Assembly: GCA_023150895.1 (NCBI GenBank)
Contig: JAKLJY010000028.1
Coordinates: 1-64,000 of the forward strand
Direction: 5' to 3'
DNA: 64,000 bases
Source of the DNA: Myxococcota bacterium
Lineage (GTDB): Bacteria; Myxococcota_A; Bradymonadia; UBA7976; UBA1532
Under the pieces are notes generated by a model. That model saw nothing but the letters and a program-made list of their open reading frames with translations. It was not told where the DNA came from and searched no databases. Below are positions 42,421 to 50,505 of this stretch, piece after piece; the first letter of the stretch is position 1; each line of letters starts with the position of its first letter. A program made the translations under genes and the position numbers.

Positions 42421-44423
42421 CCCTTCGGCTCCACGAGCAGGTACCCGGCCATCTCGAGGTGGAGGGCCGAGCAGAACTCGGTGCAGTACAAGGGATACAC
42501 ACCGGCCTTCGGGACCTTGAAGGTCACGTTGCTGTGTTCACCGGGCTCGAGCGAGATGTTGATGTCATGCGACCCGATGGCGAGACCATGTGTCGCGTCG
42601 TGCGCCTGCTCGAGGCTCGTCAGGTGCAGGTGAATCGTATCGCCCTCTTTCGCCCGGACGATGTCCGGCGTGAAGTGCGAGCGAATCGCCGTCATGTAGA
42701 CGTGGACGTCGGTGCCGTTGCGCTCGATGCGCTCCTTGCCACCTTCGACCGCGAAGGCATCCTTCTCGTGGGTCAGAGGGTTGGTGCCGACGGGCTTGTA
42801 GACCTCGATGGGCTTGAGCTTGTCGGCCTTGATCATCTGCGCGTTGTGCGGCTCGCCGAGGGGCAGCGGCATGTCGTAGATGACCCGCGGTTTGGCGGCG
42901 TCGAGGTCGACGAGCTGGAAGTTCTGCGGCAAGAGCGGCCCGACGCCGGCGAAGCGGTCGAGCGCCCACTTGTTCATCGCGATCAGATACTTGCCGTCCG
43001 GAGAGACCGTGTCGCCCTCGGCGGACACCAGGTGGCCGATGTTGTAGTGGGTCGAGACCTTGTCGACGACCTTGAGGTCCGCCAGCGACCACTTCGCGAC
43101 GACGGACTCGATGAACACCGACGTATAGGCGAAGCCCTTGTCGTCGAAGACGGTGTGCAACGGCCCGAGGCCAATCTCGCACTGACCCTTGATGGCCGCC
43201 TTGAAGTCGAGGATCGGCACGCCGTACGGGTCCTTGCCGGTATAGGTCTTCGCGGCGATGAGCTGCAGGATCTTCGGGATGTCGTAGACGGTGGTGTGTG
43301 TATCGAGCTTGCCACCGACGACGACGCCGGTGCCATCGGGCGTCACGTCGACGCCGTGCGGGCTCTTCGGCTCGGGCACGAAGGTCAGAAGTTGCTCGTC
43401 GATCGCCGTCTGCAGGCCGATGACGCGCATGTCCGAGATCGTCGTCGTCTTGCCGGCCGCCGCGATCTCCGCCGCCTTCTTCCAGTTGATGACATGGAGA
43501 TAGTCCATGTCGTTCTGCGACGCGCAGGACTCGAGCGGCGGGTTGCCCTCGAGATTGCCGCCCCAGCACCGCTCGGTGTTGATCGAGTTGATGAACAGCC
43601 AGCCGTCGGAGACCTTCTTGCCGGCATCGGCGAGGTCCTGCATGTACGGGGGCAGCTCGATGGCGAACGACTGCGCCTTGTCGATCTTGCCCTTCTCGCG
43701 GTCGAACTTCCACAGGATGACCGCGCCGCGGTAACTGTCGTTGAACTTCGTGAAGTCCGCGTACGCGCCGCCGAGCGGCGTCGGGTACTGCGAGCTTTCG
43801 ATGATGTAGTCGGTGTTCGGCGTGACGAACGTCGCGCCGTGCTCCGACTGAATCAGCTCGGTGGTGACGATCTGCGTCGTCGTGAAGTCTTTCAGGTTGA
43901 TCACCGCGACGCGGGGATTGGCCTTGTCGTTCACGAAGAGGTACTGACCGTCGTACTCGCCGCCGGTCTCGGAGAGCGCCGGGTGGTGCATGTCCGCCCA
44001 GTTCAGCTCGCCGACCGCGCGGTCACCGGAGCGCAAGAGCGCGCGGGTGGGGTCGTCGAAACCGTAGCCCTGCCAGGGCTCGGGCGTGAAGACACCGATG
44101 TACTTGAGGATGCGCATCGACGGCACGCCGATGACGATGACGTTGCCGCCGTGACCGCCGGACGCGAAGACGAAGTACTCGTCCTTCTTGCCGGTGGGCG
44201 TGTAGGTCTTGAGGGCGGCGGTGACGTCGTCTTCGCTCAGGCCGCGGGCCTTCATCAGCGCAGCGAGGTCGCCGGAGGCCGCGGGCGCGGCACCGGGGGC
44301 GGCCGAGCCGGGCGTGCCGGGGGCGGCCGTGGGATCGGGGCCACTGCAGGCCGCCGCGAGCGCGAGGGTCGCCGGCGCCGCCGTGGCCAGGGCCAGCCGG
44401 ACGAACGGGATGTGTCGAGTCAT
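42417..44423 (-). CDS. nosZ: Nitrous oxide reductase, Sec-type (clade II-like)
   Basis: 668 aa from ATG 44423. It reduces N2O to N2 in the periplasm. Seven His that should bind CuZ are visible: DMHHPA (two), SEHGA, SPHGVD, GPLHT, YNIGHL and EPHNAQ. The CuA motif is complete near the C-terminus: Cys647, Cys651, His655 and Met658 in CTEFCSALHLEM, with SHDI upstream. The N-terminus is a Sec-type signal without the twin-Arg motif of classic NosZ, which points to clade II. It ends in LAAAC followed by SG, so it may be a lipoprotein. The 45 residues after it are an Ala/Pro/Gly linker, as expected for a tethered enzyme. Confidence 0.95.
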   Translation of the reverse strand: MTRHIPFVRLALATAAPATLALAAACSGPDPTAAPGTPGSAAPGAAPAASGDLAALMKARGLSEDDVTAALKTYTPTGKKDEYFVFASGGHGGNVIVIGVPSMRILKYIGVFTPEPWQGYGFDDPTRALLRSGDRAVGELNWADMHHPALSETGGEYDGQYLFVNDKANPRVAVINLKDFTTTQIVTTELIQSEHGATFVTPNTDYIIESSQYPTPLGGAYADFTKFNDSYRGAVILWKFDREKGKIDKAQSFAIELPPYMQDLADAGKKVSDGWLFINSINTERCWGGNLEGNPPLESCASQNDMDYLHVINWKKAAEIAAAGKTTTISDMRVIGLQTAIDEQLLTFVPEPKSPHGVDVTPDGTGVVVGGKLDTHTTVYDIPKILQLIAAKTYTGKDPYGVPILDFKAAIKGQCEIGLGPLHTVFDDKGFAYTSVFIESVVAKWSLADLKVVDKVSTHYNIGHLVSAEGDTVSPDGKYLIAMNKWALDRFAGVGPLLPQNFQLVDLDAAKPRVIYDMPLPLGEPHNAQMIKADKLKPIEVYKPVGTNPLTHEKDAFAVEGGKERIERNGTDVHVYMTAIRSHFTPDIVRAKEGDTIHLHLTSLEQAHDATHGLAIGSHDINISLEPGEHSNVTFKVPKAGVYPLYCTEFCSALHLEMAGYLLVEPKG

Positions 44424-44439
44424 GGGAGGCTCCCTTCGG

Positions 44440-44889
44440 TTACTTCTTCAGACCGCGGATGTGCATCCGGAGGGCCTGAAGGACGCCCTTCTTCGGGGCG
44501 AGATCGGGATTGGCGGGCATGGCGGGACTACGGCCGACGGCCGCGCCGCCGTAGGCGATGATCTTCTCGATGTGATCGTCCGTGACTTCCGTTTGCCACG
44601 CGGCGTCCGTGAAATTGCGCGGCTTGGGCGTCAGACTGGCGCTCGCCGGGCCGTCGCCCGCGCCCTGCGTGCCGTGACACGGCGTGCAGCGCTGCGTGAA
44701 GATCTCGGTGGCCTGCGTCTTGTCTTCGGCCGTCGGGCTCTCTGCCGCGGGCGAGGCCGCCGCCTGCGCTGCGGCAGTGGCCGGGCTCGGGGCGGCGGCG
44801 GGCGCGGGCGCTTTCTCGCCGCTACACGCGGGGAGCGCAAAGGTCAGCGCCAGCGCGGCGCAGCAGGACTCGATTCGGGCTCGTGACAT
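44440..44889 (-). CDS. Lipoprotein c-type cytochrome of the nos operon
   Basis: 149 aa from ATG 44889 with GGAG upstream. The lipobox is ALPAC (Cys22) followed by SG, then a 40-residue Ala/Pro linker. A single haem site CTPCH (about 68-72) and a likely axial Met in SPAMPANPD complete a class I cytochrome c. It lies 16 nt upstream of nosZ and may deliver electrons to the CuA site, as the NosC cytochromes of clade II clusters are proposed to do. Confidence 0.88.
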   Translation of the reverse strand: MSRARIESCCAALALTFALPACSGEKAPAPAAAPSPATAAAQAAASPAAESPTAEDKTQATEIFTQRCTPCHGTQGAGDGPASASLTPKPRNFTDAAWQTEVTDDHIEKIIAYGGAAVGRSPAMPANPDLAPKKGVLQALRMHIRGLKK

Positions 44890-44940
44890 TTTCGGGTGAC
44901 TCCGGAACGCGGTGGGGATCACGGGGATGGGCGCCGGGCT

Positions 44941-45531
44941 TTACTGCGCCGGGGGCAGCAGCACGCCGTCGATGACATGGACGATGCCGTTGGACGCGCG
45001 GATGGAGGCCACGATGTTCGCGTCGTTGACCTTCACCTTGCCGTCCGCGACGGTCAGCTTGACCTTCTTGCCGTTGGCCATGCCGATCTCCTGCCCGTCC
45101 TTGAAGAATTTCGTCTCCAGGGTGGAGGTCGTGGCGTGGTACTTGAGGATGTCCTTCAGGTCGGCCTGCTTCTCGGGCACGAGCAGGCCCTCGACCGTTC
45201 CCTTCGGCAGCTTGGCGAAGGCGTCGTTCGTCGGCGCGAACACCGTCAGCGGCCCGGGGTTCGCGATCGACGTCACGTAGTCGGCGGCTTTCAGCGCGGC
45301 GACGAGCGTCGTGTGATCCTTGGACCCCACCGCGATGCTCACGATGTTGTCGGGGTCGAGCGGTGGAATACCGCCGGGCTCCTTCGCAGGCGCAGCGCTG
45401 GCCGGCGCGGGCGCGGCCTTCGAAGCGGGCCCTGCCGGCGCACTCGCCGACGGCGCCGTCTTGTCGGTGCAGCCGACGGCGGTGAGTGCGCCCACGAGCG
45501 CGATGGTCAGGACACGGTCTACGGTTCGCAT
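44941..45531 (-). CDS. FAS1 (fasciclin) domain lipoprotein at the head of the nos operon
   Basis: 196 aa from ATG 45531 with GAGAGGGGG upstream. The lipobox is TAVGC (Cys21). After an Ala/Pro linker to about 55 comes a complete FAS1 domain, with the H1 motif LTVFAPTNDAFAKLP and the H2 motif GIVHVIDGVLLPP. FAS1 domains mediate adhesion or protein contacts. Placed as the first gene of the nos operon, 51 nt before the cytochrome, it could hold the cytochrome and NosZ together at the membrane; that is inference. Confidence 0.88.
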   Translation of the reverse strand: MRTVDRVLTIALVGALTAVGCTDKTAPSASAPAGPASKAAPAPASAAPAKEPGGIPPLDPDNIVSIAVGSKDHTTLVAALKAADYVTSIANPGPLTVFAPTNDAFAKLPKGTVEGLLVPEKQADLKDILKYHATTSTLETKFFKDGQEIGMANGKKVKLTVADGKVKVNDANIVASIRASNGIVHVIDGVLLPPAQ

Positions 45532-45612
45532 CGGAAATCCCCCTCTCGGTTGGCGAACGCCTGCTCCCCGAAAAGGCTGCGGCCATTTGACGCACCCCGG
45601 CGCCGGCGCGCA

Positions 45613-45652
45613 AGATCAATCGATAAAATGATCTAGTTAACAAATTATCGAT
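45613..45652. promoter_or_regulatory. AT-rich double dyad between nos and CAP genes
   Basis: In a very GC-rich setting this 40-nt stretch is about 70 percent AT and holds two perfect inverted repeats. AGATCA (45613-45618) and TGATCT (45629-45634) are separated by 10 nt; ATCGATAA (45619-45626) and TTATCGAT (45645-45652) by 18 nt. It lies 81-120 nt upstream of the FAS1 start and 50-90 nt upstream of the divergent CAP gene. It is a strong operator or promoter candidate. It does not match the FNR consensus and fits NsrR only partly, so no regulator is named. Confidence 0.55.
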
Positions 45653-45702
45653 GGGCGACCGCCCCTTGTCCGGCGAGGCGCCCCGGCGCGATACTGGCGC
45701 GG

Positions 45703-46494
45703 ATGCTTCGCTTGCCCTCCCCGCTCCGTCGCCTCGTCACCACCGCGCTCGTCTCCGTCGGCTGCGCCGCCGCGCTCGATCCGGCCACCGAGGACGGCGG
45801 CGCAGGCGGCACCTTCGTCGCGGGCGGGCAAGGCGGTGAATTGCAGGGCGTGACCGGAGACGCCGGCCCTCCCATGGGCGGGCTCGTCTCGCCCCCGGTC
45901 GAAGAGGGCGGTCAGCTCGCGCCGCCGACGGGCGGTCAGGTCGCGCCCGTGCCCGACGCCCTCGTGCCCGTGCCCATCCCCGACGCCGCGCTGCCCCCCC
46001 CGCCCGCCGGCGAGTTTCCGGACGTGGCGTTCGAACTCTGCCGCGTCATCAACGCCTACCGCGTCTCGCGGGGGCTCCCGGAGGTCCCGCTTTCGCAGGC
46101 GCTCATGCGCGTCGCGACCGCGCACGTCGGCGACCTCAGCCGCCACCCGGACATCGCCATCGAGCCCTGCAACCTGCACAGCTGGTCGAACCAGGGACCC
46201 TGGACGCCTTGCTGTTACACGAGCGACCACGCCCAGGCGCAGTGCATGTGGGACAAACCCCGGGAGGTCGGCCGCAACGGGTACAACGGGGACGGCTTCG
46301 AGATCGCCGCCTACGGGGGCATCGACCCGTCGCAGGCCCTGCAGCTCTGGCAGCAGAGCGGGCCGCACCACGAGGTCATCCTCAACGCGGGCATCTGGCA
46401 GGACACCTCGCCGTGGCCGGGCATGGGCTGCGGCCTCGAGGGCAACTACGCGGTGGTCTGGTTCGGCAGCGAGCCCGATCCGTTCCCACCGTGA
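45703..46494 (+). CDS. CAP/SCP domain lipoprotein
   Basis: 263 aa from ATG 45703. The lipobox is VSVGC (Cys20), then a Gly/Pro/Val linker to about 105. The CAP (SCP/PR1-like) domain follows, with VINAYRVSRGLPEVPLSQALMRVATAHVGDL and HSWSNQGPW giving the usual His of the active groove, and HHEVILN near the end. Four Cys within the domain may form disulfides. CAP proteins have varied roles in the cell envelope; the function is not known here. Confidence 0.8.
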   Translation: MLRLPSPLRRLVTTALVSVGCAAALDPATEDGGAGGTFVAGGQGGELQGVTGDAGPPMGGLVSPPVEEGGQLAPPTGGQVAPVPDALVPVPIPDAALPPPPAGEFPDVAFELCRVINAYRVSRGLPEVPLSQALMRVATAHVGDLSRHPDIAIEPCNLHSWSNQGPWTPCCYTSDHAQAQCMWDKPREVGRNGYNGDGFEIAAYGGIDPSQALQLWQQSGPHHEVILNAGIWQDTSPWPGMGCGLEGNYAVVWFGSEPDPFPP

Positions 46495-46504
46495 GGTGCG
46501 GCCG

Positions 46505-46529
46505 ACACGACACGACACGACACGACATG
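46505..46529 (+). repeat. Pentanucleotide repeat upstream of the Cys-rich gene
   Basis: Four perfect ACACG units (46505-46524) are followed by the variant ACATG (46525-46529), which contains the possible start ATG 46527. The tract lies 13 nt before ATG 46542. Slippage in a 5-nt unit would change promoter or ribosome-site spacing, so phase variation is conceivable. Confidence 0.5.
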
Positions 46530-46541
46530 AGAGCTTCAGCG

Positions 46542-47240
46542 ATGAAAACGGATCCCCGGCGAACCATGAGCCTGGCCCTCGGCCTGGCCCTCGGCCTCTC
46601 GGCCTGCGCATCGGATACGGGCGACGAAGGGGCCGGCACCACCGGCGGCACGACGGGCCCGGGCCCCACCGGCGGACAGGCCGCGGGCGGCACGCCGATC
46701 CCGTCCGGTGATGCGCAGACGGGCGGCGGACCGGTCGGGCAGGACGCGGCCGTCGGTGGCAGTGTCGTGCCCGTCCCCGACGCGGCGCCGCCGACGACCC
46801 CGCCGACGGCCCCGCCCGACACCGACGCCGCCGTAGCCCCGCCGCCGGACTCCGATCTCGGCACGCTGCCCCCGCCGGGTCCCGACCTCGGGACGGGCTA
46901 CGAGAGCTGCGCCGACGCCCCCGTCGGGGTCACGGAGTGCTTCTCGAACCGGGACTGCCCCGCGGAGCGCATCTGCCGCAACATCGGCGTCCCGGGCGGC
47001 CTCGAGGTGCCCTGCTGTGTCGAGGGGACCCGTGGCACGCTCCCGGCCGGCTCGCCCTGCGACCCCGCCTCGGGCGAGACGCAATGCGCGAGCAGCATCT
47101 GCATCGACGGCGTGACCGGCGCGTTCTGCTCCGACGTCTGCCAGACCCCCGAGGACTGCCCCGAGGGGATGCGCGTGTGCCAGTACATCGCGTTCAGCAC
47201 CAGCGAGGACCTCTGGTGTTTCCCCGAAACACCGGAATGA
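46542..47240 (+). CDS. Cys-rich lipoprotein of unknown function
   Basis: 232 aa from ATG 46542; ATG 46527, five codons earlier, is possible. The lipobox is LSAC (about Cys19), followed by a Gly/Thr/Pro linker to about 115. The C-terminal 115 residues have eleven or so Cys, many in spaced pairs (DCPAERICRN, PCCVEG, CASSICIDG, FCSDVCQTPEDC). This pattern is like short disulfide-rich extracellular modules seen in myxobacteria. No ligand or enzyme role is evident. Confidence 0.65.
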   Translation: MKTDPRRTMSLALGLALGLSACASDTGDEGAGTTGGTTGPGPTGGQAAGGTPIPSGDAQTGGGPVGQDAAVGGSVVPVPDAAPPTTPPTAPPDTDAAVAPPPDSDLGTLPPPGPDLGTGYESCADAPVGVTECFSNRDCPAERICRNIGVPGGLEVPCCVEGTRGTLPAGSPCDPASGETQCASSICIDGVTGAFCSDVCQTPEDCPEGMRVCQYIAFSTSEDLWCFPETPE

Positions 47241-47255
47241 CCCGCCTCCCGGCGC

Positions 47256-48308
47256 TCAGCGCCAGCACGCGTAGTCGTAGAAGGCCCGCCGGCTGACCTG
47301 CCCGTCCGGCAGTTGGTGCGTGGACTCGAGCACGTTGCCGTCCCCGTCGCGCCGCCAGGCGATCTTCTCGGCGGTGAACGCCTCGTCGCCCTCCGGCCCG
47401 TAGACGAAGACCTGGCGCTCTTCCGTCTCCGCGTACCCCTGCGCCGTCCAGGTGTAGGCGCGCTGTTCGTCGATGCGGCCGTCGTCGCCCGCGTCGGTGT
47501 CCACGGTCTGCAGGTGACCGGTCTGCGCGTCGTAGACGTAGCGGTGGGTCGTCGCCCGATCCGTCGTCCGCAGGTCGAAGTCGGCCTGCTGCGCCAGCCG
47601 CCCGGTGGCGTCGAACGTCAGCACCTGCCGCAGCTCCGGGAGCCCGTCGTTGTCGAGGTCGATCTCGACCATTTCGGGGCGCCCGTTCACGTCGACGCTG
47701 GTGGTCGTGACGGTGTCGAAGAGGCCGTCGTTGTCGAAGTCGTCGAGCACCCGCATCCGCTTGCCCTCTTCGAAGGTGTAGAAGCGCAGGGCGTCGTACC
47801 GACCGTCGAAGGCGTAGTCCCAAGAGACCGTGCGGGGCCGGCCGGCGGCGTCGCGCTCGTAGAGGACGTGCGTGTCGGGTTCGCCGTCGCCGTCGTCGTC
47901 CTGCCACTCGTCCGTCGTGCGGCCCTCGTCGTCGTACGCATACTCGAGGTGCCCGAGCGAACGCGTCGCGTTCTCGGTCATCGGCACGAACGAGACCACG
48001 CACGGCCCCGGCCAGTGCGGCCCGACGATGCCCTGGGGGGCCTCCGGCGCGGGCGCGGGGGCGGCCTCCGGCTCGACCGGCGCTTCGATCTCGCCGGGCC
48101 CCTCGCCGGGCCCCTCGCCTGGCCCCTCGGCCACGGGCGCCTCGCCCTCCTGATCGTTCGCCGGGGCGTCGAAGGTCTCGTCGCTGAAGTCGTCGTGGGG
48201 CGTCGTCGCGCCGGGCAGGCCGTAGCCGGCGTATTCACAGCCGGCGGCCACGGAGGCGGTCGCGAGGGTCAGAGCGAGGGAGACGGCCGAACGGCGCTGG
48301 GACTTCAT
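47256..48308 (-). CDS. Lipoprotein with YD-repeat-like strands
   Basis: 350 aa from ATG 48308. The lipobox is VAAGC (Cys24). An acidic Pro/Glu linker includes three near-identical GEGP units. The rest has repeated beta hairpins such as YAYDDEGRTTDEWQDDDGDGEPDT, EIDLDNDGLPELRQVLTFDATGRL and YVYDAQTGHLQTVDTDAGDDGRID. These resemble YD/RHS repeats mixed with Asp-rich calcium-like loops. It is far too short to be an RHS toxin shell. A surface binding role is likely but unproved. Confidence 0.65.
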   Translation of the reverse strand: MKSQRRSAVSLALTLATASVAAGCEYAGYGLPGATTPHDDFSDETFDAPANDQEGEAPVAEGPGEGPGEGPGEIEAPVEPEAAPAPAPEAPQGIVGPHWPGPCVVSFVPMTENATRSLGHLEYAYDDEGRTTDEWQDDDGDGEPDTHVLYERDAAGRPRTVSWDYAFDGRYDALRFYTFEEGKRMRVLDDFDNDGLFDTVTTTSVDVNGRPEMVEIDLDNDGLPELRQVLTFDATGRLAQQADFDLRTTDRATTHRYVYDAQTGHLQTVDTDAGDDGRIDEQRAYTWTAQGYAETEERQVFVYGPEGDEAFTAEKIAWRRDGDGNVLESTHQLPDGQVSRRAFYDYACWR

Positions 48309-48328
48309 GGGGTACTCCGCGGTGATGG

Positions 48329-48349
48329 AAGCGAAACATTGCTTCGCTT
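48329..48349. other. Hairpin in the leader of the YD-like lipoprotein
   Basis: AAGCGAA (48329-48335) and TTCGCTT (48343-48349) pair perfectly around a 7-nt loop, and ATGG on the left and CCAT on the right (48356-48353) extend the symmetry. It lies 21 nt upstream of the lipoprotein start and downstream of gpmI. It could be the gpmI terminator or an operator. Confidence 0.35.
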
Positions 48350-48412
48350 GCTTCCATATCTTGCGGAATATTCACCGGGCAGGTTGTTGCCGGGGTCGGA
48401 GAAGACCCCCCT

Positions 48413-50086
48413 TCACCGCGGCGCGAGCAGGCTCGGCGCGTAGTCCTCGGGCGCGGCGTACCCGAGCAGCTCCATCGTCGTCGCGGCCACGTTGGCGAGA
48501 CCGGGTCGCCCGGGCCCGGCCGGCGCGGCGAGGCGAGCGCCGGTGCGGCCGGCCGGATCGAACAAGAGGCAGGGCACCGCGTTGAGACTGTGGCTCGTCC
48601 GCGGCTTGTAGCCCCCGCGTCCGTCGGGGGCGAAGGCGCCCTTCTTGTCGCGCTCGTACATCTCGTCGGCGTTGCCGTGGTCGGCCGTCACCAGCGCGAC
48701 GCCGCCCATGGCCTCGAGCCCCTGCAGGAGTCGCCCGAGGCAGAGGTCGACCACCTGCACGGCCGTCACGGCCGCTTCGCGGTCGCCCGTATGCCCGACC
48801 ATGTCGCCGTTGGCGTAGTTGAGCCGTGCGTGACGGTAGCGCCCCGTCCGCAGCTCGCGGAGCACCGCGTCGGTGATCTCGGCGGCCTTCATCCACGGCC
48901 GTTGCTCGAAGCTGATCACGTCGCTCGGGATCTCGACGTATTTCTCCGTGCGCTCGTCGAGGTAACCGGACCGGTTGCCGTTCCAGAAGTACGTCACGTG
49001 CCCGAACTTCTGCGTCTCGGAGCAGGCGAGCTGCGTGACGCCGTTGGCGACGAGGTGCGCGCCCAGGGTGCGGTCGATGGCCGGGGGCTCGACCAGGAAG
49101 CGCGCCGGGCGCTTGAGATCGCCGTCGTACTGCATCATGCCGGCGTAGCGGACGCGCGGCACGGGGCCGCGGTCGAACGCGTCGAGGTGGGCGTCCTCGA
49201 AGGCCCGGGTGATCTCGATGGCGCGGTCGCCCCGGAAGTTGAAGAGGCACACGCTCGCGCCGTCCCGGATGGGTCCGCAGGGCGCACCGTCGGGCCCGGC
49301 GACGACGAACGCCGGCAGGTTCTGGTCGCTGAGCCCCGGCTGCTCGTCGCGGAATGTCTCGATGGCGGCGCCCGCGCTGGCGAACCGCCGTCCCTCGCCG
49401 CGGACGTGAACCGCCCAGCCGCGCTCGACCATCGGCCACTCGGCGTTGTAGCGGTCCATGGTGATGAACATGCGCCCGCCGCCGCTGGCGATGCGGTAAT
49501 CGCGCTCACCCGAGGCGTTGATGCGCGCCAGCAGCGCCTCGAGGCGCTCGATGTAGACCAGCGCCGTCGTCGCGCCCACGTCGCGGCCGTCCGTGAGCGC
49601 GTGAATGCGGACGCGACGCACGCCCTCGCGGTGCGCCTGCTCGAGCAGCGCGTGCAGGTGCAGCTCGTGGCTGTGGACGTTGCCGTCGCTCAGCAACCCC
49701 AGAAAGTGCAGCGGCTCCCCGCTGTCGCGCACGCCGTCGACGAGCCAGCGCCAGGTCTCGCCGCGGAAGAGCGAGCCGGTTTCGAGCGCGGCGTTGACCA
49801 GTTTGGCCCCCTGCGCGAACACCCGGCCGGCGCCGAGGGCGTTGTGGCCCACCTCGCTGTTGCCCATGTCGTCGTCCGAGGGCAGCCCGACCGCGACCCC
49901 GTGCGCCGCGAGCGGCACGCCCCCCGCGTTGGCCGCGGTGAGCGCGTCGAGGACCGGCGTGCGGGCCAGGTGAACCGCGTTGCCGTCGTCGGCGGGGCCT
50001 TGGCCGACGCCATCCATCACCACCACCACCACCGGGCCTTCGGGCGCCGGGTAGCGGCCCCGCTTCAAGGTCAGATCAGCGCTCAC
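48413..50086 (-). CDS. gpmI: 2,3-bisphosphoglycerate-independent phosphoglycerate mutase
   Basis: 557 aa from GTG 50086, which overlaps the preceding stop by GTGA. The metal-binding MDGVGQG start, the phospho-Ser in MGNSEVGHNALGAG, SDGNVHSH, DGRDVGATTA, FNFRGDRAIE and the C-terminal ADHGNADEM are all present. It interconverts 3- and 2-phosphoglycerate in glycolysis, using two Mn ions and a phosphoserine intermediate. The length (557 versus about 510) reflects an extended C-terminal part typical of the family's longer forms. Confidence 0.95.
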   Translation of the reverse strand: MSADLTLKRGRYPAPEGPVVVVVMDGVGQGPADDGNAVHLARTPVLDALTAANAGGVPLAAHGVAVGLPSDDDMGNSEVGHNALGAGRVFAQGAKLVNAALETGSLFRGETWRWLVDGVRDSGEPLHFLGLLSDGNVHSHELHLHALLEQAHREGVRRVRIHALTDGRDVGATTALVYIERLEALLARINASGERDYRIASGGGRMFITMDRYNAEWPMVERGWAVHVRGEGRRFASAGAAIETFRDEQPGLSDQNLPAFVVAGPDGAPCGPIRDGASVCLFNFRGDRAIEITRAFEDAHLDAFDRGPVPRVRYAGMMQYDGDLKRPARFLVEPPAIDRTLGAHLVANGVTQLACSETQKFGHVTYFWNGNRSGYLDERTEKYVEIPSDVISFEQRPWMKAAEITDAVLRELRTGRYRHARLNYANGDMVGHTGDREAAVTAVQVVDLCLGRLLQGLEAMGGVALVTADHGNADEMYERDKKGAFAPDGRGGYKPRTSHSLNAVPCLLFDPAGRTGARLAAPAGPGRPGLANVAATTMELLGYAAPEDYAPSLLAPR

Positions 50087-50460
50087 TGGATCTCCTCCGA
50101 GTCGATCTCGTCGACCGTCGCCAGGACTTCGCGGACGTCGATCAGGCGCAGGTTCTCGTCCCAGGGGACGCGCACGCCGGCCTTTTTCGGGATGAGCACG
50201 AAGGACCCCAGCGGCACCCCGCTGACGTTCTCTCCGAGCGTGGCGCGGCCCTTCTCGTCGAGGTCGTTCTCGTCGATGCCCACGAAGCGCGCCTCGGCGC
50301 GGGCGACCTCCACCACCTCGGCATAGAGGGCGTCGTCGTGCTCCTCTTTGGCGCCCGCGGGCAAGAACAGGCCCGCCGCGCTGCGGTCCTCGAGCTTCTC
50401 GATGCGCACCAGGACCCGGGGCCCGAGCGGTTTGATGTGTCGAACGATCTGAGCGGGCAT
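50083..50460 (-). CDS. GroES-like co-chaperonin family protein
   Basis: 125 aa from ATG 50460. IKPLGPRVLVRIEKLED, the mobile-loop-like RSAAGLFLPAGAKEE and the closing LRLIDVREVLATV match Cpn10. Between the two halves there is an unusual insertion (FVGIDENDLDEKGRATLGENVSG), making it about 30 residues longer than GroES. No groEL is adjacent. The gene overlaps gpmI. It may be a specialised paralog that does not work with GroEL. Confidence 0.75.
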   Translation of the reverse strand: MPAQIVRHIKPLGPRVLVRIEKLEDRSAAGLFLPAGAKEEHDDALYAEVVEVARAEARFVGIDENDLDEKGRATLGENVSGVPLGSFVLIPKKAGVRVPWDENLRLIDVREVLATVDEIDSEEIQ

Positions 50461-50505
50461 GAGCTTCCCTTGCAAATCCGCGCCCGGCGGGCCACAACGG
50501 CCGCC

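Noticed and set aside
45613-45652. Naming the nos upstream dyads as FNR/DNR or NsrR sites
   Set aside because: TTGAT-N4-ATCAA is not present, and the NsrR 11-1-11 layout is off by one base; only the symmetry is reported.
47256-48308. RHS/YD-repeat polymorphic toxin
   Set aside because: The protein is only 350 aa, has no RHS core end motif or variable toxin tip, and no immunity gene lies next to it.
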